DNA of 64,000 nt, taken from NCBI GenBank assembly GCA_030522415.1, contig CM060107.1, positions 5,196,847-5,260,846 on the forward strand. Direction: 5' to 3'. This stretch comes from Channallabes apus (lineage: Eukaryota > Chordata > Actinopteri > Siluriformes > Clariidae). The notes below the pieces were generated by a model, which saw only the letters and a program-made list of their open reading frames with translations, searched no databases and had not been told where the DNA came from. Position 1 is the stretch's first letter; the number at the start of each line of letters is the position of its first letter. A program made the position numbers and the translations under genes. Positions 1 through 10,895 of the stretch are shown in pieces.

Positions 1-566
1 TACATTCCTGTCCTGAAGACCAAACCTGCCCATCACATTTTCATCCCCTCTGTTCCCTTCCCCAACATGTCCATTGAAGTCTGCACCAATCACAACTCTC
101 TCACCTCTGGGGATGCTCTGCATCACTTCATCTAACTCACTCCAGAATTTCTCCTTCTCTTCTAACACACATCCTACCTGTGGGGCATAACCACTAACAA
201 CATTGAACATCACACCATCAATTTCCAGCTTCAGACGCATCACCCTATCTGATACTCTCTTCACCTCTAGGACATTCCTTACAAACTCCTCTTTCAGGAT
301 AACTCCTACTCCATTTCTTTTCCTATCCACACCATGGTAAAACAACTTGAACCCTGATCCTAAGCTTCTAGCTTTGCTACCTTTCCACCTGGTCTCCTGG
401 ACACACAGTATATCCTCCTTCCTTCTCTGCATCATATCAACCAACTCTCTTGCCTTCCCTGTCATGGTCCCAACATTCAAGGTCCCTACTATCACTCCTA
501 AACTCTTTCCTTTCCTCTTCTCTCTCTGCTTTCGAACACGCCTTCCTCCTCTCCTTCTTCGACCAA
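1..566 (-). pseudogene. RTE-type LINE endonuclease domain, partial (runs off left edge)
   Basis: The minus strand reads open from about 566 to base 1 and gives an apurinic endonuclease-like domain. The visible motifs in order are GTLNVGTMTGKA (first metal-binding Asn), QETRWKG (catalytic Glu), GVGVILKEEF, SGYAPQVG and GADFNGHVG. This pattern fits RTE/BovB-type non-LTR retrotransposons, whose copies are often annotated in vertebrates as craniofacial development protein 2-like. The reverse transcriptase part would lie beyond the window edge. The 5' side is cut near 566, where an inverted-repeat sequence with hAT-like ends begins. I see no stop inside the visible stretch, so this may be a fairly young copy. 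The family call is from motif recognition only. Confidence 0.75.
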
Positions 567-1447
567 CAGTAGCCCAATTTCCACGATATCGATATCAATG
601 AAAAATGTGTTCGATAGAACGGTCGATAATTTTTAGTTCTTTGTCGGAAGAAAACAGAGGTCGCGAAGCTAGTTTGATTGCTGTCATGCGCACTCGCTCT
701 GCGACCGGCTCTAGGACCCGGAAGTAGTACGGTCGCGATTCAGGAAGCATAAACGGAGACAAGATGGCGTTGACATTTGAACCCACCCACCTGCCAAATG
801 CGGGTAAAATTTGGCTGTGGCGGGTAATAACTTTAGTCTCACTAACCACATTGGCGGGTAGTTTATTCTTTGGTATGACAATTGTTATGTTTGCATCAAT
901 ATGCACAACTAACATCTATAATATTACTTGCTTTTTGTGTGAGACAAACGGAGGAAAAGAAACGGTATTCTTCTTTTACTGCATTCAGTGCACACGACAC
1001 ATATAGTATACAGCGCGGTATTGCCCCCTGGTGGCCCGCCAGTGAATTAACATCAAACTCAAATATATTACAACAATATATTTTTGTTGTAGTTTTCTCT
1101 AAAGGCCTCTGATATAATAAACGCATTTCACTATTTTATTACACTTTATTAAGCATTTCTTACAATTTCTTTTAATTCTGCACCTTAAATGTTAAGTGTT
1201 CATTTGTGACTTTAGACTTGTTTACATTTTAATAATTTTCTCATGGTTGTTGACATTTCTGTCTTAATAACTGATGGGACTATGATCATAGGAAGGTTAA
1301 GTTTAAAATAAAAATGCTTAAATATAATATATTCTTCTACTGGTCCTTATTTTAAATGGGTCATAAAAAATATCAATAATTATCGATATCGACTGATATG
1401 AAACACTGATATCGTGATACAGTTTTCAGCCATATCGCCCAGCCCTA
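567..1447. mobile_element. hAT-like non-autonomous element (MITE), tentative
   Basis: The right end reads, on the minus strand, TAGGGCTGGGCGATATGGC followed by GATATCG-rich sequence. The left end has a diverged counterpart with CGATATCGATATC. Ends of the form CAGGGCTGGGCGATAT are typical of fish hAT MITEs. Inside are a CpG-rich stretch near 660-780 and AT-rich DNA, with no transposase. The left boundary is uncertain, and I could not identify an 8-bp target duplication. Confidence 0.45.
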
Positions 1448-1581
1448 ATTTACATTTCAAAATTAACAATTGAATTTCAAAATGTGTTTTTCAAAGGCAA
1501 TTTGCTACCATCTTCTGCCCTCATGGTCCAAGGAAACATTATTGACAAGATGACATGCTTCTTAGTCTTTTCCCTTCCGAT
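1448..1581. other. Short AT-rich spacer, nothing recognised
   Basis: This is a gap between two hAT-type elements. No reading frame, RNA gene or clear repeat end was recognised in it. Confidence 0.4.
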
Positions 1582-3933
1582 TAGGGATTAATCGATTACT
1601 CGAACACATCAGCGACGATCGAGCATGAAAATGACGATCGGTTGGGTCTAAAAATGCATTTTTAAAAATTAAACAACTTTTATTCTTTCTGATTGGTTAT
1701 GCTGGTACGTATTTGTGCGGCAGTCTGATATTTGATTGGTTACGGCTGTGAGAAGTCTAGAGACAAGACCGGAGCACAGAGCGAAAATGGCTTCTAAAGC
1801 GCGCAGCGATGTCTGGCAACACTTGGCGAAAAAACTGTCAAGTGTAAGATGTGCAGCGCCACACTCATCTACAACTCCACAACGAGTTTGATGCGTTATC
1901 ATCTTGCACAAACACACAAAAGCAGTAGATTCCGATGCCACTACAGCAGTCAGACGAGCAGAAGAGATTTCACCATCAGACAGAAATGCGACAAAGGCAG
2001 GTCAGAGAAGATGACGCAGTTAATAGCAGAAATGACAGCAGAAGACTTGCTGCCTATTAGTTTTGTTGAAGGTGAAGGTTTTAAACATTTAATGAATTAC
2101 GTTGAGCCCCACTATACTGTCCCATCCCGCAAAACGGTCACTGCAAGGATTGATGCTCTATACAAAAAATGCGCTTTTTCACTAAAAGACAGTCTGTTGA
2201 AGCCAGTGCGGGTGGCAATAACTACGGACTTGTGGACTTCGCTAACCGCCGAATCGTTTATGACGCTAACAAGTCATTATATAAATGAATGGAAAATTCA
2301 CAGCGCAGTATTAGAGACGCGAGGTTTCGAGGAAAGACACAGTTGTGAACTTTGGCAACTACCTGAAAGATGCTACAGAAAAGTGTCTGTTAAGCTTCTG
2401 AAAAAGTAATGGCATGTGTGCACGACAACGCTGCTAACATGGCTCTGGCAAATCAAAGTCTTTGGGATTCAGTGCCCTGTTTCACACACAACCTGCAGCT
2501 TGCAATCAATGAGGGCTTCAATGTTGCAACTGTAAAAAATGTAATAGCTGCAAGTAGCCGCTTGGTATCACATTTTCACCACAGCACAGTAGCTACAGCC
2601 GCGCTAAGGCAGAAACAACAAGAACAAAATATACCCGACCATAAGCTTATTCAGCATTGTCGCACGCATGTGTGTGACATGTTCGAACGCCTTTTGGAAC
2701 AGAGGTGGGCTGTGTGTGCTGTTCTGTCCGATCGCAATGTTACAAAACTTGCAGATGCGAGGATACTTGACCTACTGTAAAAGATGAGCATTGGGAGACT
2801 GTGGAAGAACTGACACCTGCTCTCAAGTCTCTTAAGTGTGCCACAACTACAATGTGAAGTGAGACCCATGTTTCCAGTTCAATGGTCTATCCGATCACAC
2901 ACAGTCTCATAGACATTTAAACACACAGAGGAGTGAGTCTCCAAGAGTGTCTGAATTTAAAAATGCCGTAGCCGAATGTCTGAAATGGCACATAGTCGCA
3001 GTTGCAGAGGATGTTGAGAAACTGTACCTGCCTCTGATTGCAGCGGCTTCGGATACAAGACACAAACACCTCAAGTTTCTTGAGACAGAGCTTCAGGAGA
3101 GAGTAAAAGAGAATCTGAAGCAGCTTTGTGAGAATGCCAAATCCTGTCAGACCCATACAAAGTAATCCCAACGCAGCAACGGCGCTCGACACTCTTTTCG
3201 GTGAGGACTACAGCATGAGTTATGTTTCTCCACATGACACCGAAATCGAAAGCTACTTCAGGGAGCCATGCATCTCTGTAAACCAGGATCCTTTATTGTG
3301 GTGGAAAGTAAATGAGTCTCGATTTGCAAAGCTAAGCACCCTTGCCCAGTGGTACCTGGATGTTCCTGCAACTTCTGTGCCTGCTGAGCTCGTTTATTCC
3401 ACCGCTGGTCTATTTGTAAATAGACTCCGCACACGGCTTTCATCTGAGCACGTAGACCGACTGATCTTTTTGAATAAAAATATGTCGTCCTTATGTTAAG
3501 TTTTCTTAGCCTTGCATGGTAAACTATTCAGGCTGTTTTTGTTTTAAGTTTAAGCAGCATAGTTAAATTATGCCGGCTTAAAATTTACCTTTACCGACTG
3601 ATCATTTTGAAAGAAAAGTTATGTTACCTTACCTAAAAAAGTTTTATAGCTGTGGTAAAAATATTCAGGCTATTTTAATTTTAAGTTTACAAAGTCAAAT
3701 TATGCTGGCTCATGGGCTTGAGTTGCCGTTGTTTTAAAGAAACAGGAGAAGTGTATCCACTACTTTATGATTGGCACGTAGAGTTCAAGCTCACATGCAT
3801 TTTGTGTAGATAAATATACTGTGACGTGAACGCCCCGCCCCTTGCTTAAACTCCACCCCCAATTAATCGAGTACTCGTTTCTCAAACCTGTGGATTACTC
3901 GAAATGAAATATGAACAAAAATGCCCATCCCTA
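1582..3933 (+). mobile_element. hAT DNA transposon (ZBED-like), decayed
   Basis: The element starts with TAGGGATTAATCGATTACTCG. It ends with sequence whose reverse complement starts TAGGGATGGGCATTTTTG and then carries CGAGTAATCC and CGAGTACTCGATTAATT. The shared subterminal ATTAATCGA and TACTCG words form the imperfect inverted repeats. The length of 2.35 kb is normal for a single-ORF hAT element. I could not find a clean 8-bp target duplication, so the last few bases at each end are uncertain. Confidence 0.7.
1787..3499 (+). pseudogene. hAT transposase (BED zinc finger, C-terminal dimerisation domain), frameshifted
   Basis: The ATG at 1787 starts MASKARSDVWQH, and a frameshift near 1840 leads into the BED finger (CKMCSATL... 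RYHLAQTH). The first catalytic region follows as TTDLWTSLTAESFMTLTSHYI. The reading then breaks twice near 2340-2410 and resumes as MACVHDNAANMALAN, the second catalytic Asp region of hAT enzymes. It breaks again near 2780. It ends with the hAT C-terminal dimerisation block (WWKVNESRFAKLSTLAQWYL, PATSVPAELVYSTAG, RTRLSSEHVDRLIFLNKN). At least four frame breaks separate the pieces, so no full protein can be made. Relatives of this family include the ZBED proteins. This copy is a dead transposon gene, not a host ZBED gene, because it lies inside element ends and is intronless. Confidence 0.85.
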
Positions 3934-3939
3934 CTTCAT

Positions 3940-5019
3940 ATACCACTCATTGTTCTGTTCAACCTTCAGACAAACTCCAATCCTCTTTCCTCCTGCCTCT
4001 TAGGGTGCTTTCACACCTATAGTTCGATTGCTTTAGTCCGCACCAGTCAGAAAAATGTTACAATGTAGTAAACAGACGTTGGTACGGTTTGCTTTCACAT
4101 ATGCAGAGTTCTAAACGAACCAAAATAGACAGCGAAGCCCATCGGCACCGGAAACAGACTATTTTCAGAAAATCGCGCCACTTTCAATAATCATGGAGGA
4201 ACAGCTTTGCTTTGCGCTCATGGTGCTGATCTTCGCGCACTGCATTGTACGTGCAAATCATTATTTTCAGATAATTAATTTCGAGCACGATTCGCGGCTG
4301 CGACTCCAAACCAGCTTCCCGGTTTATTCATCTCGCCGACGGCGCAGCGCACGCTACTTCAGGGAGAAGAGACGTGCCCTCCTCCTGAATGATCACTTTG
4401 TTATTAGCCGGTGATCTTCCTGCAGATCCATCAGGTCATCCGTTGGCCGATCGAAACAGCCCAGCCACACATTTTTACATCTTTAATGTGAATACAGAGA
4501 GGCACTTAATTTCCTCGGCACTCCATGTTTCTCCGCGGTTTGATTTCATCGCGAGTCGAGCTTGAAAAATTTAATCGAGTCATCAGGAAGGGAAAATAAT
4601 TTTATCCGCAACACCGTATCTCTTATACCCAAAGTGCATTAAACTATACCATTTCGTCAGATTTGGTTTGGTTGCTTTCACACCAGACGAACTGTACCAA
4701 AGTAGAGCGGATAAAGCGGTCCGAGACCACCCCTTCAGGCAGGTCTCGGATCGATTGATTTGGTGCGCACCAAAGTACCGAGATTGCATTCACATCAATG
4801 CAAACGAACTGAACCAAGGGACCAAACACGTTTGGTGCGCACCAAATGCTGTAGGTGTGAAAGCACCCTTAAATCCTTCTTATTAACATTAAACAGCTGC
4901 CCTCCCGCACACAAGAGATCCCTTTGACCTGGCTTTCTCCCACCCTTCCACAGCCACAGATATTACTGCTATTCTTCTTCATGTATCTGATCATCATTTA
5001 GGATTCTTCACCATCACCC
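3940..5019 (+). pseudogene. LINE endonuclease fragment split by a Harbinger insertion
   Basis: Joining 3940-3999 to 4872-5019 gives a degraded plus-strand reading that ends with PFDLAFSHPSTATDIT and then LLHVSDHHLGFFTITL. These are the end of the L2/CR1-type endonuclease domain, where S-D-H is the last catalytic motif. Stop codons interrupt the first part. The split is explained exactly by the TTA-flanked element at 4003-4868. The fragment ends where another inverted-repeat element starts near 5021. Confidence 0.55.
4003..4868. mobile_element. PIF/Harbinger-type element with TTA target duplication
   Basis: The left end GGGTGCTTTCACACCTATAG and the right end CTGTAGGTGTGAAAGCACCC are inverted repeats. 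They are flanked on both sides by TTA (4000-4002 and 4869-4871), the 3-bp TWA duplication typical of PIF/Harbinger. A second GGTTGCTTTCACACCAGACGA word lies near 4670, suggesting internal duplication of an end. Inside is one open frame at 4193-4414 (73 codons) that starts with a hydrophobic stretch and then turns Arg-rich. I do not recognise it, and it could be a transposase remnant or chance. No full transposase is present. Confidence 0.75.
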
Positions 5020-5020
5020 T

Positions 5021-5727
5021 TAGGCCTTGTTCACACGGGAGAATTTTTGGATAAACGAACGAGCTCTGAACGTCCTATACGTTTATGTTGCGTTTTGTAG
5101 TGCCGCTCGACTGACTTCTACACTGGCGTTCGTTTGTCTCTGTCTAATGACAGACTGAAACCCAAATTGTAGTTTGTGTGTTTAACCTGTGGGGGGCAGT
5201 GTGTCGGGAACTGGATATGAAAGCCCTTGTCATTTTATTTCAGGTGGCTCCTTTTAATAAGGACCATTTTGCTATATTAGACATTAATCTTTTTTTTTTT
5301 AATTCAAATTAAATTATTATATTTTTATATAATATATAAACATATATTTTTTAAATAATACGGCGACGTAGGGAGAGAAAGAAAAAAAAAAAAAAACGCC
5401 GCCGCTACTGGGTTCACCCTCTGACTGCACAACGTCGGATTATAGGAAGTTTTTTGTGGTTTATGAAGAAAAGAAAGAAAATTGCCGCGCAAGTTTTATT
5501 TTTTAAGCATTTTATTTTTGCCCTTTTCCCGCATTTCCCTGTGTATAGCATGTAGGATCATGGGATATATCCGGTCGTCTGAAGCGTAAAATGGACGCGG
5601 AGAAAACGAACTAGACGCGTTCCTTGCATTCGTTGGGATTTGAATGGGTTTTTATATGACCGTATAACCGCGCAGCAGGACAAACGCACGTCACCAAAGC
5701 CCGTGTGAACTCTCTCACTGAGTCCTA
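5021..5727. mobile_element. Inverted-repeat element (MITE-like), family uncertain
   Basis: The left end TAGGCCTTGTTCACACGGG and the reverse complement of the right end (TAGGACTCAGTGAGAGAG followed by TTCACACGGG) share TTCACACGGG at similar distances from their borders. The interior has long A and T runs and no coding capacity. It abuts the LINE fragment on its left. The family could be Harbinger-like from the style of its ends, but I cannot confirm a target duplication. Confidence 0.45.
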
Positions 5728-6006
5728 TGTGTAGAAAACCCTCGGCACTTCATCCGCGCTCACCGGATTTTAAAAAAACGGTTGATTTTAACGCCCGATA
5801 AGAGGTGTTTAATGTACATTGTTCCCATACCTGGGAGGACTTGGGGCGCGCGCTTTTTCCTGCAAACGCTTCTGTAGCCTCCATGTGTGTGTCTGTGTGT
5901 ATTTGTGCATCTTGTGGTCGCGCTTCTCAGTAACGTGAGCAGCCCAACTAATCGAGAACGGCATTCGTTGACAACGAATTTCATTATCGATAATTTGCAG
6001 CCCTAA
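5728..6006. mobile_element. hAT-like MITE right end, partial
   Basis: The segment ends with ATTATCGATAATTTGCAGCCC followed by TA, which resembles hAT MITE ends of the form TAGGGCTGCAA with ATCGATTA-type subterminal words. No matching left end was found, so only a fragment or a diverged element is supported. Confidence 0.35.
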
Positions 6007-6194
6007 TATGAAGTTTTATTAACGAAATGTAAGTTTAATTAAATCAACTTGGAGCCATCACAACAAAACATATGCACTTTAACATGCATTTGTCAAACCT
6101 ATTCCTTGATCCTTCCTATGGCTTTCATCTGGGGAGGATTATAAGAGTAGAATAAAAATCTACATAAACATTAATAATGAAATAATTAAGTTTA

Positions 6195-6571
6195 GGCGAG
6201 GCGGTGGTGTAGTGGTTAGCACTGTCGCCTTGCACCTCCAGGGTCTGGGTTCGATTCCCTGGCCAGGCTCGATTCCCGTCTCTGTGTGCATGGAGTTTGC
6301 ATGTTCTCCCCGTGCTTGGTGGGTTTCCTCCGGGTACTCCGGTTTCCTCCCACAGTCCAAAGACATGCAGGTTAGGCTAATTGGTGTTCCCAAAATTGCC
6401 CATAGTGTGTGATTGAGTGTGTGTATGTGTGTGTGTGTGCCCTGCGATGGATTGGCACCCTGTCCAGGATGTACCCTGCCTTGTGCCCTAAGCCTCCTGG
6501 GATAGGCTCCAGGTCCCCGCGACCCTGAATAAAGGATAAAGCGGTATAGAAGATGAATGAATGAATGAATG
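6195..6571 (+). mobile_element. V-SINE-type tRNA-derived SINE
   Basis: The tRNA-like head (GGTGGTGTAGTGGTTAGC, then the B-box GGGTTCGATTCCC) is followed by the conserved central domain (GTTCTCCCCGTGCTTGG, CTCCGGTTTCCTCCC, AGTCCAAAGACATGCAGG). The LINE-like tail ends in GAATGAATGAAT. A 14-bp target duplication, AATAATTAAGTTTA (6181-6194) against AATAATTAAATTTA (6572-6585), brackets it with one difference. A second copy lies at 46747-47111 on the other strand. Confidence 0.9.
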
Positions 6572-6585
6572 AATAATTAAATTTA

Positions 6586-7386
6586 ATAGTATTGTAGTTT
6601 TGTATGACTACACACCAGTCTGTCACACACACACATAAATGATTAAATTACTATTATGGCATTAAAAATCTCTTGTTGACCCTTTTGTACCTAAACACGT
6701 AGGTGAAGCCACAAAGTTTAATGAAAAAACAAAACCTCTTTTTTTAAATTGAGAATGAAATTACACAAATTGGGTAAAGAACTCATCTTTATAATCATTA
6801 AAGCTGTCAGTCATTTCTAAAACTCCCGTGTTAAACTCAGTCCATCGTGTCTATGTTGAGAGGATTTGTGTGCATATATCAGTTCTCTTTTTGAAATATG
6901 TCAAAAGCCGTGCTTGAACTGTTCACTTGGCCATCGCGAAAATGATGAGTTCAAACTCATTTATCAGATTACCTTGGCAACAATCACACCATAGCTACTG
7001 TATGTCCATCCTACAGAGTGGGTGATAACTCCACGCTTCCATTTCAGGTCCACACAGTCCTTTTTTCCCCCCATGGCGTCTCCTCATTCACAGAATATTC
7101 TCTAAGCATAATGGATGCATAAATTGGTTTAACATTACTTAGAAAGTCACAAAAATCATGTCACAAATTAACTGATAACTCCTATAATGTATATAGTCAG
7201 ATTTACTTTCCATCGTAATAACTGACTGTCATTAGTGCCTGGGAAAATCAGCTACTTCGAGATGAACTAACCAAATAAAGTTTTGACTGACTGAATTATT
7301 AAAGGTTACTGACACACACGCATGCAGACACACAACAGTGCAAGTAAAAATACCTGAAGACATGTTTTGTGATACCATGAGGTGTC
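6586..7386. other. Non-coding stretch, no gene recognised
   Basis: This is AT-rich DNA without a clear repeat end. The one odd item is a short minus-strand frame (about 7075 down to 6963) starting MGGKKDCVDLKWKRG and ending near a GTAATC. It could be an exon relic, but I do not recognise it. Confidence 0.4.
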
Positions 7387-7810
7387 AGGTGTACCTTGAG
7401 GGGGTGTCCAATAAATAATTCTGGTACTAAATTGTCACTGGGTCACGTGACCTAGAAGGTATTGAAGAAAGTGACTTAATGTAAGAAAAATTCAAGTCAA
7501 TTAAACACTTATCTTGGGTTACAAAGAGGGGTACCCTGAGGGGGACTCAGAGCTAATTATTTTGCTACTAGTTTGGGGTCACATGACCCTGAATCTATTG
7601 AAGAAATAGTGACTTAATGAAATTAGAATTAAAATAAACATCAATGAAGAGATATCTTGGGATAAATACAGGTGTACCCTGGGGGGGGGAGGGGGGGGGG
7701 GGTGCAGTGAGATTGTTGTAGTACTAGTTTTGGATCACATGGTAACGCAACCATGAAGCAACTGAAATAGTTATTTAATTGTAAAATTATAATAATTGCA
7801 AATTAATTCA
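7387..7810. repeat. Degenerate tandem repeat, three units of about 141 bp
   Basis: Three units begin with GTACCTTGAGGGGG (7391), GTACCCTGAGGGGG (7531) and GTACCCTGGGGGGG (7673). Each is followed at a similar distance by a TCAC(R)TG(A) motif with CATGACC or CGTGACC, then GAAG...GACTTAAT-like words and ATATCTTGGG or TTATCTTGGG before the next unit. The spacings are 140 and 142 bp. No open frame runs through the units, and I do not recognise a known satellite. Confidence 0.65.
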
Positions 7811-8149
7811 CATGATAATTGAATTAATAGATAACTAGATATCATTAATAAACTGGCAAAAGCAGTATGCAATGATGTGTGGCATATGTATATTAGGAAG
7901 AATAAATGAGGCTTGTAGTCAGGTAAGTAACAAGTATCACTTTTTTTATACGTACAGAAATTTGTTGACGATCCCTAAAATACCACTTCCAAATGTCTGT
8001 CTAATGTCTGAATATCAAACTAACCTCACTGCAGTGCAATACACATTTATTTATTATACTGTGTTAATATTATACTATTAATACAGTTATGTAGAATGTT
8101 AATATTTCATATTTCAGTCGAGCAGTAATTGACAGACGGTCCCTACACG
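7811..8149. other. AT-rich spacer, nothing recognised
   Basis: No gene, RNA or repeat boundary was identified. A 69-codon frame at 7872-8081 has no recognisable features and lies in low-complexity AT-rich DNA. Confidence 0.4.
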
Positions 8150-9690
8150 AGTAGCGGTCGTCGGACTCTGGTGAATCTTCTCCACAAATCTGAAGGCTGG
8201 TGTTGTTTCCCCGGTCATGCGCCGATTCAAATTATGACGTCACTCGCTAAATAGCACTGAGAAGGCGAACGAGGATTCTCTCGTTTAAACGTATTTTTGC
8301 AAAGTTTGTGAATTAAACAAATAACCTATGCAAAATAATCGAGTGTCTTTTCGCTTTTTTTGTATATTTGAAGATAATCCAGACGTTTTAAGCCGCTGCA
8401 AAAGACTGGTTTACTGGGCGAGTACTGACATCGCGACTACTTTTATTACACCTACATTAGCTGTGTTATGATAGATGTGATACTGATTTATTCTAAATAT
8501 ATTTAATATATACTTTGTAATTTATTATAACATGTAACTCACGGGTAGAGTGTATACCCGTGATAAAAAAAAAATAAAAAATAAAGTAGCCTAGGTTTTT
8601 ACCCACTCAAACATCCAGTTTTATTAAACCACCTGGTTACATATCAAACACACAGGTACAGCAATTATAGGACACCACACTCATAGTTACTCATGTTATT
8701 CACATCTGTCTCTCTGTCTGTCTGTCTGTCTATTTAGGCACCTGCATATGATGGGGAAACATGATATCCTGAAGTCCATTATTTACTGTATGGATATCCA
8801 TGATAAAACAGACATACATAATTGGAACAGCACATATTATAATAGCATTTTTTATATTAAATGATGTATCTACATTGGTTCTTTTTCTTTAATTTCACAA
8901 AGTATTTTAATATTACAAAGTATGAAAACTTCAAAATTGTGTTTGAATGCGCGCGACCGGGGATCCCTAGGGACACTGAGTTTCCGGGAGTTTCCGCGAA
9001 TCTCGGACGTCCGACTTCAAGGCGATTAGTTTAGTTTGAGCTCCGAGCTCAAGTCTCCCATCATCGACTTTAGGGTTTAAATCACTGAGCAGGACTCCGA
9101 AAAATAGCACTCGTCCCTTTGTGGTTTTGGGACGAAGCAGAACTGAGCTCAAAAGTTTTTCCCGCCATCTTGCCGGAGAATGTTCGGAGTGATTCAGTCA
9201 TGACGATGCATATTTTTATACATGCCGCAGGTAAGCTGATATTATTTTGTTCTACTGTCTCAGTTTAGATATTAATACTTTATATAGTAATATCTTAAAC
9301 TTATGCGTTTTTTTCCACAGTTATCGACTACCTAGTGTTAGCGATTAGCTTTGTTAGCAAACGCTGCTAGCCATCAGCAACAAGTGCATTAGCGGTTAGC
9401 TTGTTAGCATAACCGAGTTAGCACAATTTTTTATTTTAATTTTTTTTTTTTTTTTAATTTTTCAAGCCATTCAGTGTAGTAGCTGTGCTAATTAGCCTCA
9501 TGCAGGGAAGTTTCTAAACATTATTAAACTGATTCGTTCTTGTAAAATGTATTTATATACTAAAGTAAGAGTTGATTATTTGAGGGTAAGGAACTTATTT
9601 GAGCGACTGAGAAACATTGTGAATTTGTACATTTTAATACGTGCACGTGTGTATGTAGTTTATTTGAATACATGTAAACTATTACACCAT
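8150..9690. repeat. Block X, copy 1 (segmental paralogue of 31.47-37.32 kb)
   Basis: The start (CGGACTCTGGTGAATCTTC, then CCACAAATCTGAA) matches 31477-31520. The part from about 8985 to 9450 (GGACGTCCGACTTC, GGGACGAAGCAGAACTGA, CGCCATCTTGCCGGAGAATG, GTTAGCGATTAGCTTTGTTA) matches 31545-31763 and 33389-33660. The part near 9490-9680 (CATGCAGGGAAGTT, CTAAACATTATTAAA) matches 36995-37310. The CCGCCATCTTGCCGG piece resembles a promoter or first exon with a splice-donor-like CAGGTAAG at 9228, but no downstream coding exon was found. Confidence 0.65.
8283..8703. repeat. 420-bp sub-block also present at 41039-41462
   Basis: From GTTTAAACGTATTTTTGCAA to the CTCATGTTATTCACATCT stretch, this sequence is almost identical to 41039-41462, with a few substitutions and small indels. 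It is absent from the block X copy at 31.5 kb, so it is either an insertion here or a deletion there. A short TCTG tract follows here, where the 41-kb copy has a Tc1 transposon. Confidence 0.8.
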
Positions 9691-10109
9691 TTGCGGAACT
9701 TCTATCCTGAGTGCCGGTGTCAATAAAACCCAAAGGAAAAAAACAAGAAAGTCACACAAACATTAAACCAATCCCAAACGTGTACTGTACAAAAAGACAC
9801 TGCAGTGCTATAGATACCAATATTTCCCAATTATATACCATATGTTCAGTCCGGTATAGTGTGTGTGTGGTGAGTCGCCTTACCGGTTTCAACGGAAAGC
9901 ACGATGATAGAAAATGTCTGTATAGTATGTATAGTACAATTTTATGCGCTTAATACAATATAATATGTCGCGGTTGTGTGACGCATGTTGATGTTTGTCT
10001 TAAAGGTTTTCTTGTCTTTGTTTTTTTTTTTTTGTCTTCCCACCTGGAAGTTTCTCCAGCATACTGTAGATCAGATTGATGGACACGAGTCCTCATCTGT
10101 TATATTTTT
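9691..10109. other. Spacer without recognised features
   Basis: This is AT-rich sequence. Two short frames (9711-9953 and 9985-10296) show no motif and are not supported as genes. Confidence 0.4.
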
Positions 10110-10420
10110 GAGGACAACAGTTTTTTCAGCCTGTCACGACGTGCTGTTCCCAGCTGGGAAAAGCCGCTCAGCCACCGGACGTCAGAGAGGACTCCCGTCT
10201 GAGGCCGTGCTCACAGAGAAAGCTGGGAGGGGCCGGTCCAGCCATGTGTTCATTCATAGTTCTGATGCTTTCAGTGAGAATCTACCATGTAAATGATCAT
10301 GAAAATAAAGAAAACACATTGAATGAGTGAAGGTGTGTCCAAACTTTTGGCCAGTACTGTACGTAGTCTAATCAGCGCGAGACCCCACACAAAGTTTTCC
10401 AGAGCGCGGAGGAATTTTTG
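10110..10420. mobile_element. Dispersed repeat with terminal TACAGTACTGGCCAAAAGTT, plus a fragment of the block Y start
   Basis: Read on the minus strand from about 10357, the sequence begins TACAGTACTGGCCAAAAGTT and continues with GGACACACCTTCACTC and ATGTGTTTTCTTTATTTTC. The same family occurs at 59699-59830. This kind of end is common in fish Tc1-like non-autonomous elements. Immediately to the right, CGTAGTCTAATCAGCGCGAG and TTTTCCAGAGCGCG are a third short copy of the beginning of block Y. Confidence 0.5.
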
Positions 10421-10671
10421 TTGTACTAAATAATATTCGTGCAGTATAATCAGTGCCTCTTATTCCTATTAATCCTAGATTGTTTATTCTTTTAGTGTTA
10501 CTGTGTGCTTTACAATGTCTGACAACATTCAAATGCAAATACTGTAATTCACCCTCACCAGGTGTGAATCAGCTGTTCTCACCTATACATTCAGGGAAAC
10601 TGAAATGCACCTCTCGCCACTTTAAAAACGTCTTGAATCTGAGGCTCTTCTGGAGACTTTCAGTGATTAAT
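10421..10671. other. Spacer, nothing recognised
   Basis: No gene or repeat end was identified between the block Y fragment and the L2 3' end. Confidence 0.35.
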
Positions 10672-10895
10672 TCAATTCAATTCAATTTTATTTGTATAGC
10701 GCTGTTAGCAATTGACATTGCCTCAAAGCAGCTTTACACAATCAAAATAATTATTTAAGTTTGTATGGAATGTGAATGTGTATGAATCAAAATGGTCAGT
10801 TTGTCCCTGGTGAGCAAGCCGAGGGCGACAGTGGCAAGGAAATACTCCCTGAGATGGTGATAGGAAGAAACCTTGAGAGGAAGGCCCCTTTTTAA
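10672..10895 (-). mobile_element. L2 LINE 3' end, 5'-truncated
   Basis: The plus strand reads AATTCAATTCAATTCAATTT followed by TATTTGTATAGCGCTG, CAAAGCAGCTTTACACAATC and CGAGGGCGACAGTGGCAAGG. This is the reverse complement of the 3' untranslated end and GAATT-type tail of the L2 copy at 25.74-30.85 kb. Only about 220 bp remain, with no coding part. Confidence 0.85.

Noticed and set aside
1787..3499. Host ZBED-type gene
   Set aside because: At least four frame breaks, lack of introns and flanking inverted repeats show a dead hAT transposon.
6205..6255. tRNA gene-like A and B boxes
   Set aside because: They belong to the tRNA-derived head of a SINE with a central domain and target duplication. 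No cloverleaf tRNA with a proper acceptor stem is present.
7391..7810. CRISPR-like array
   Set aside because: The units are about 141 bp, diverged over their whole length and not separated by unique spacers. The window is eukaryotic.
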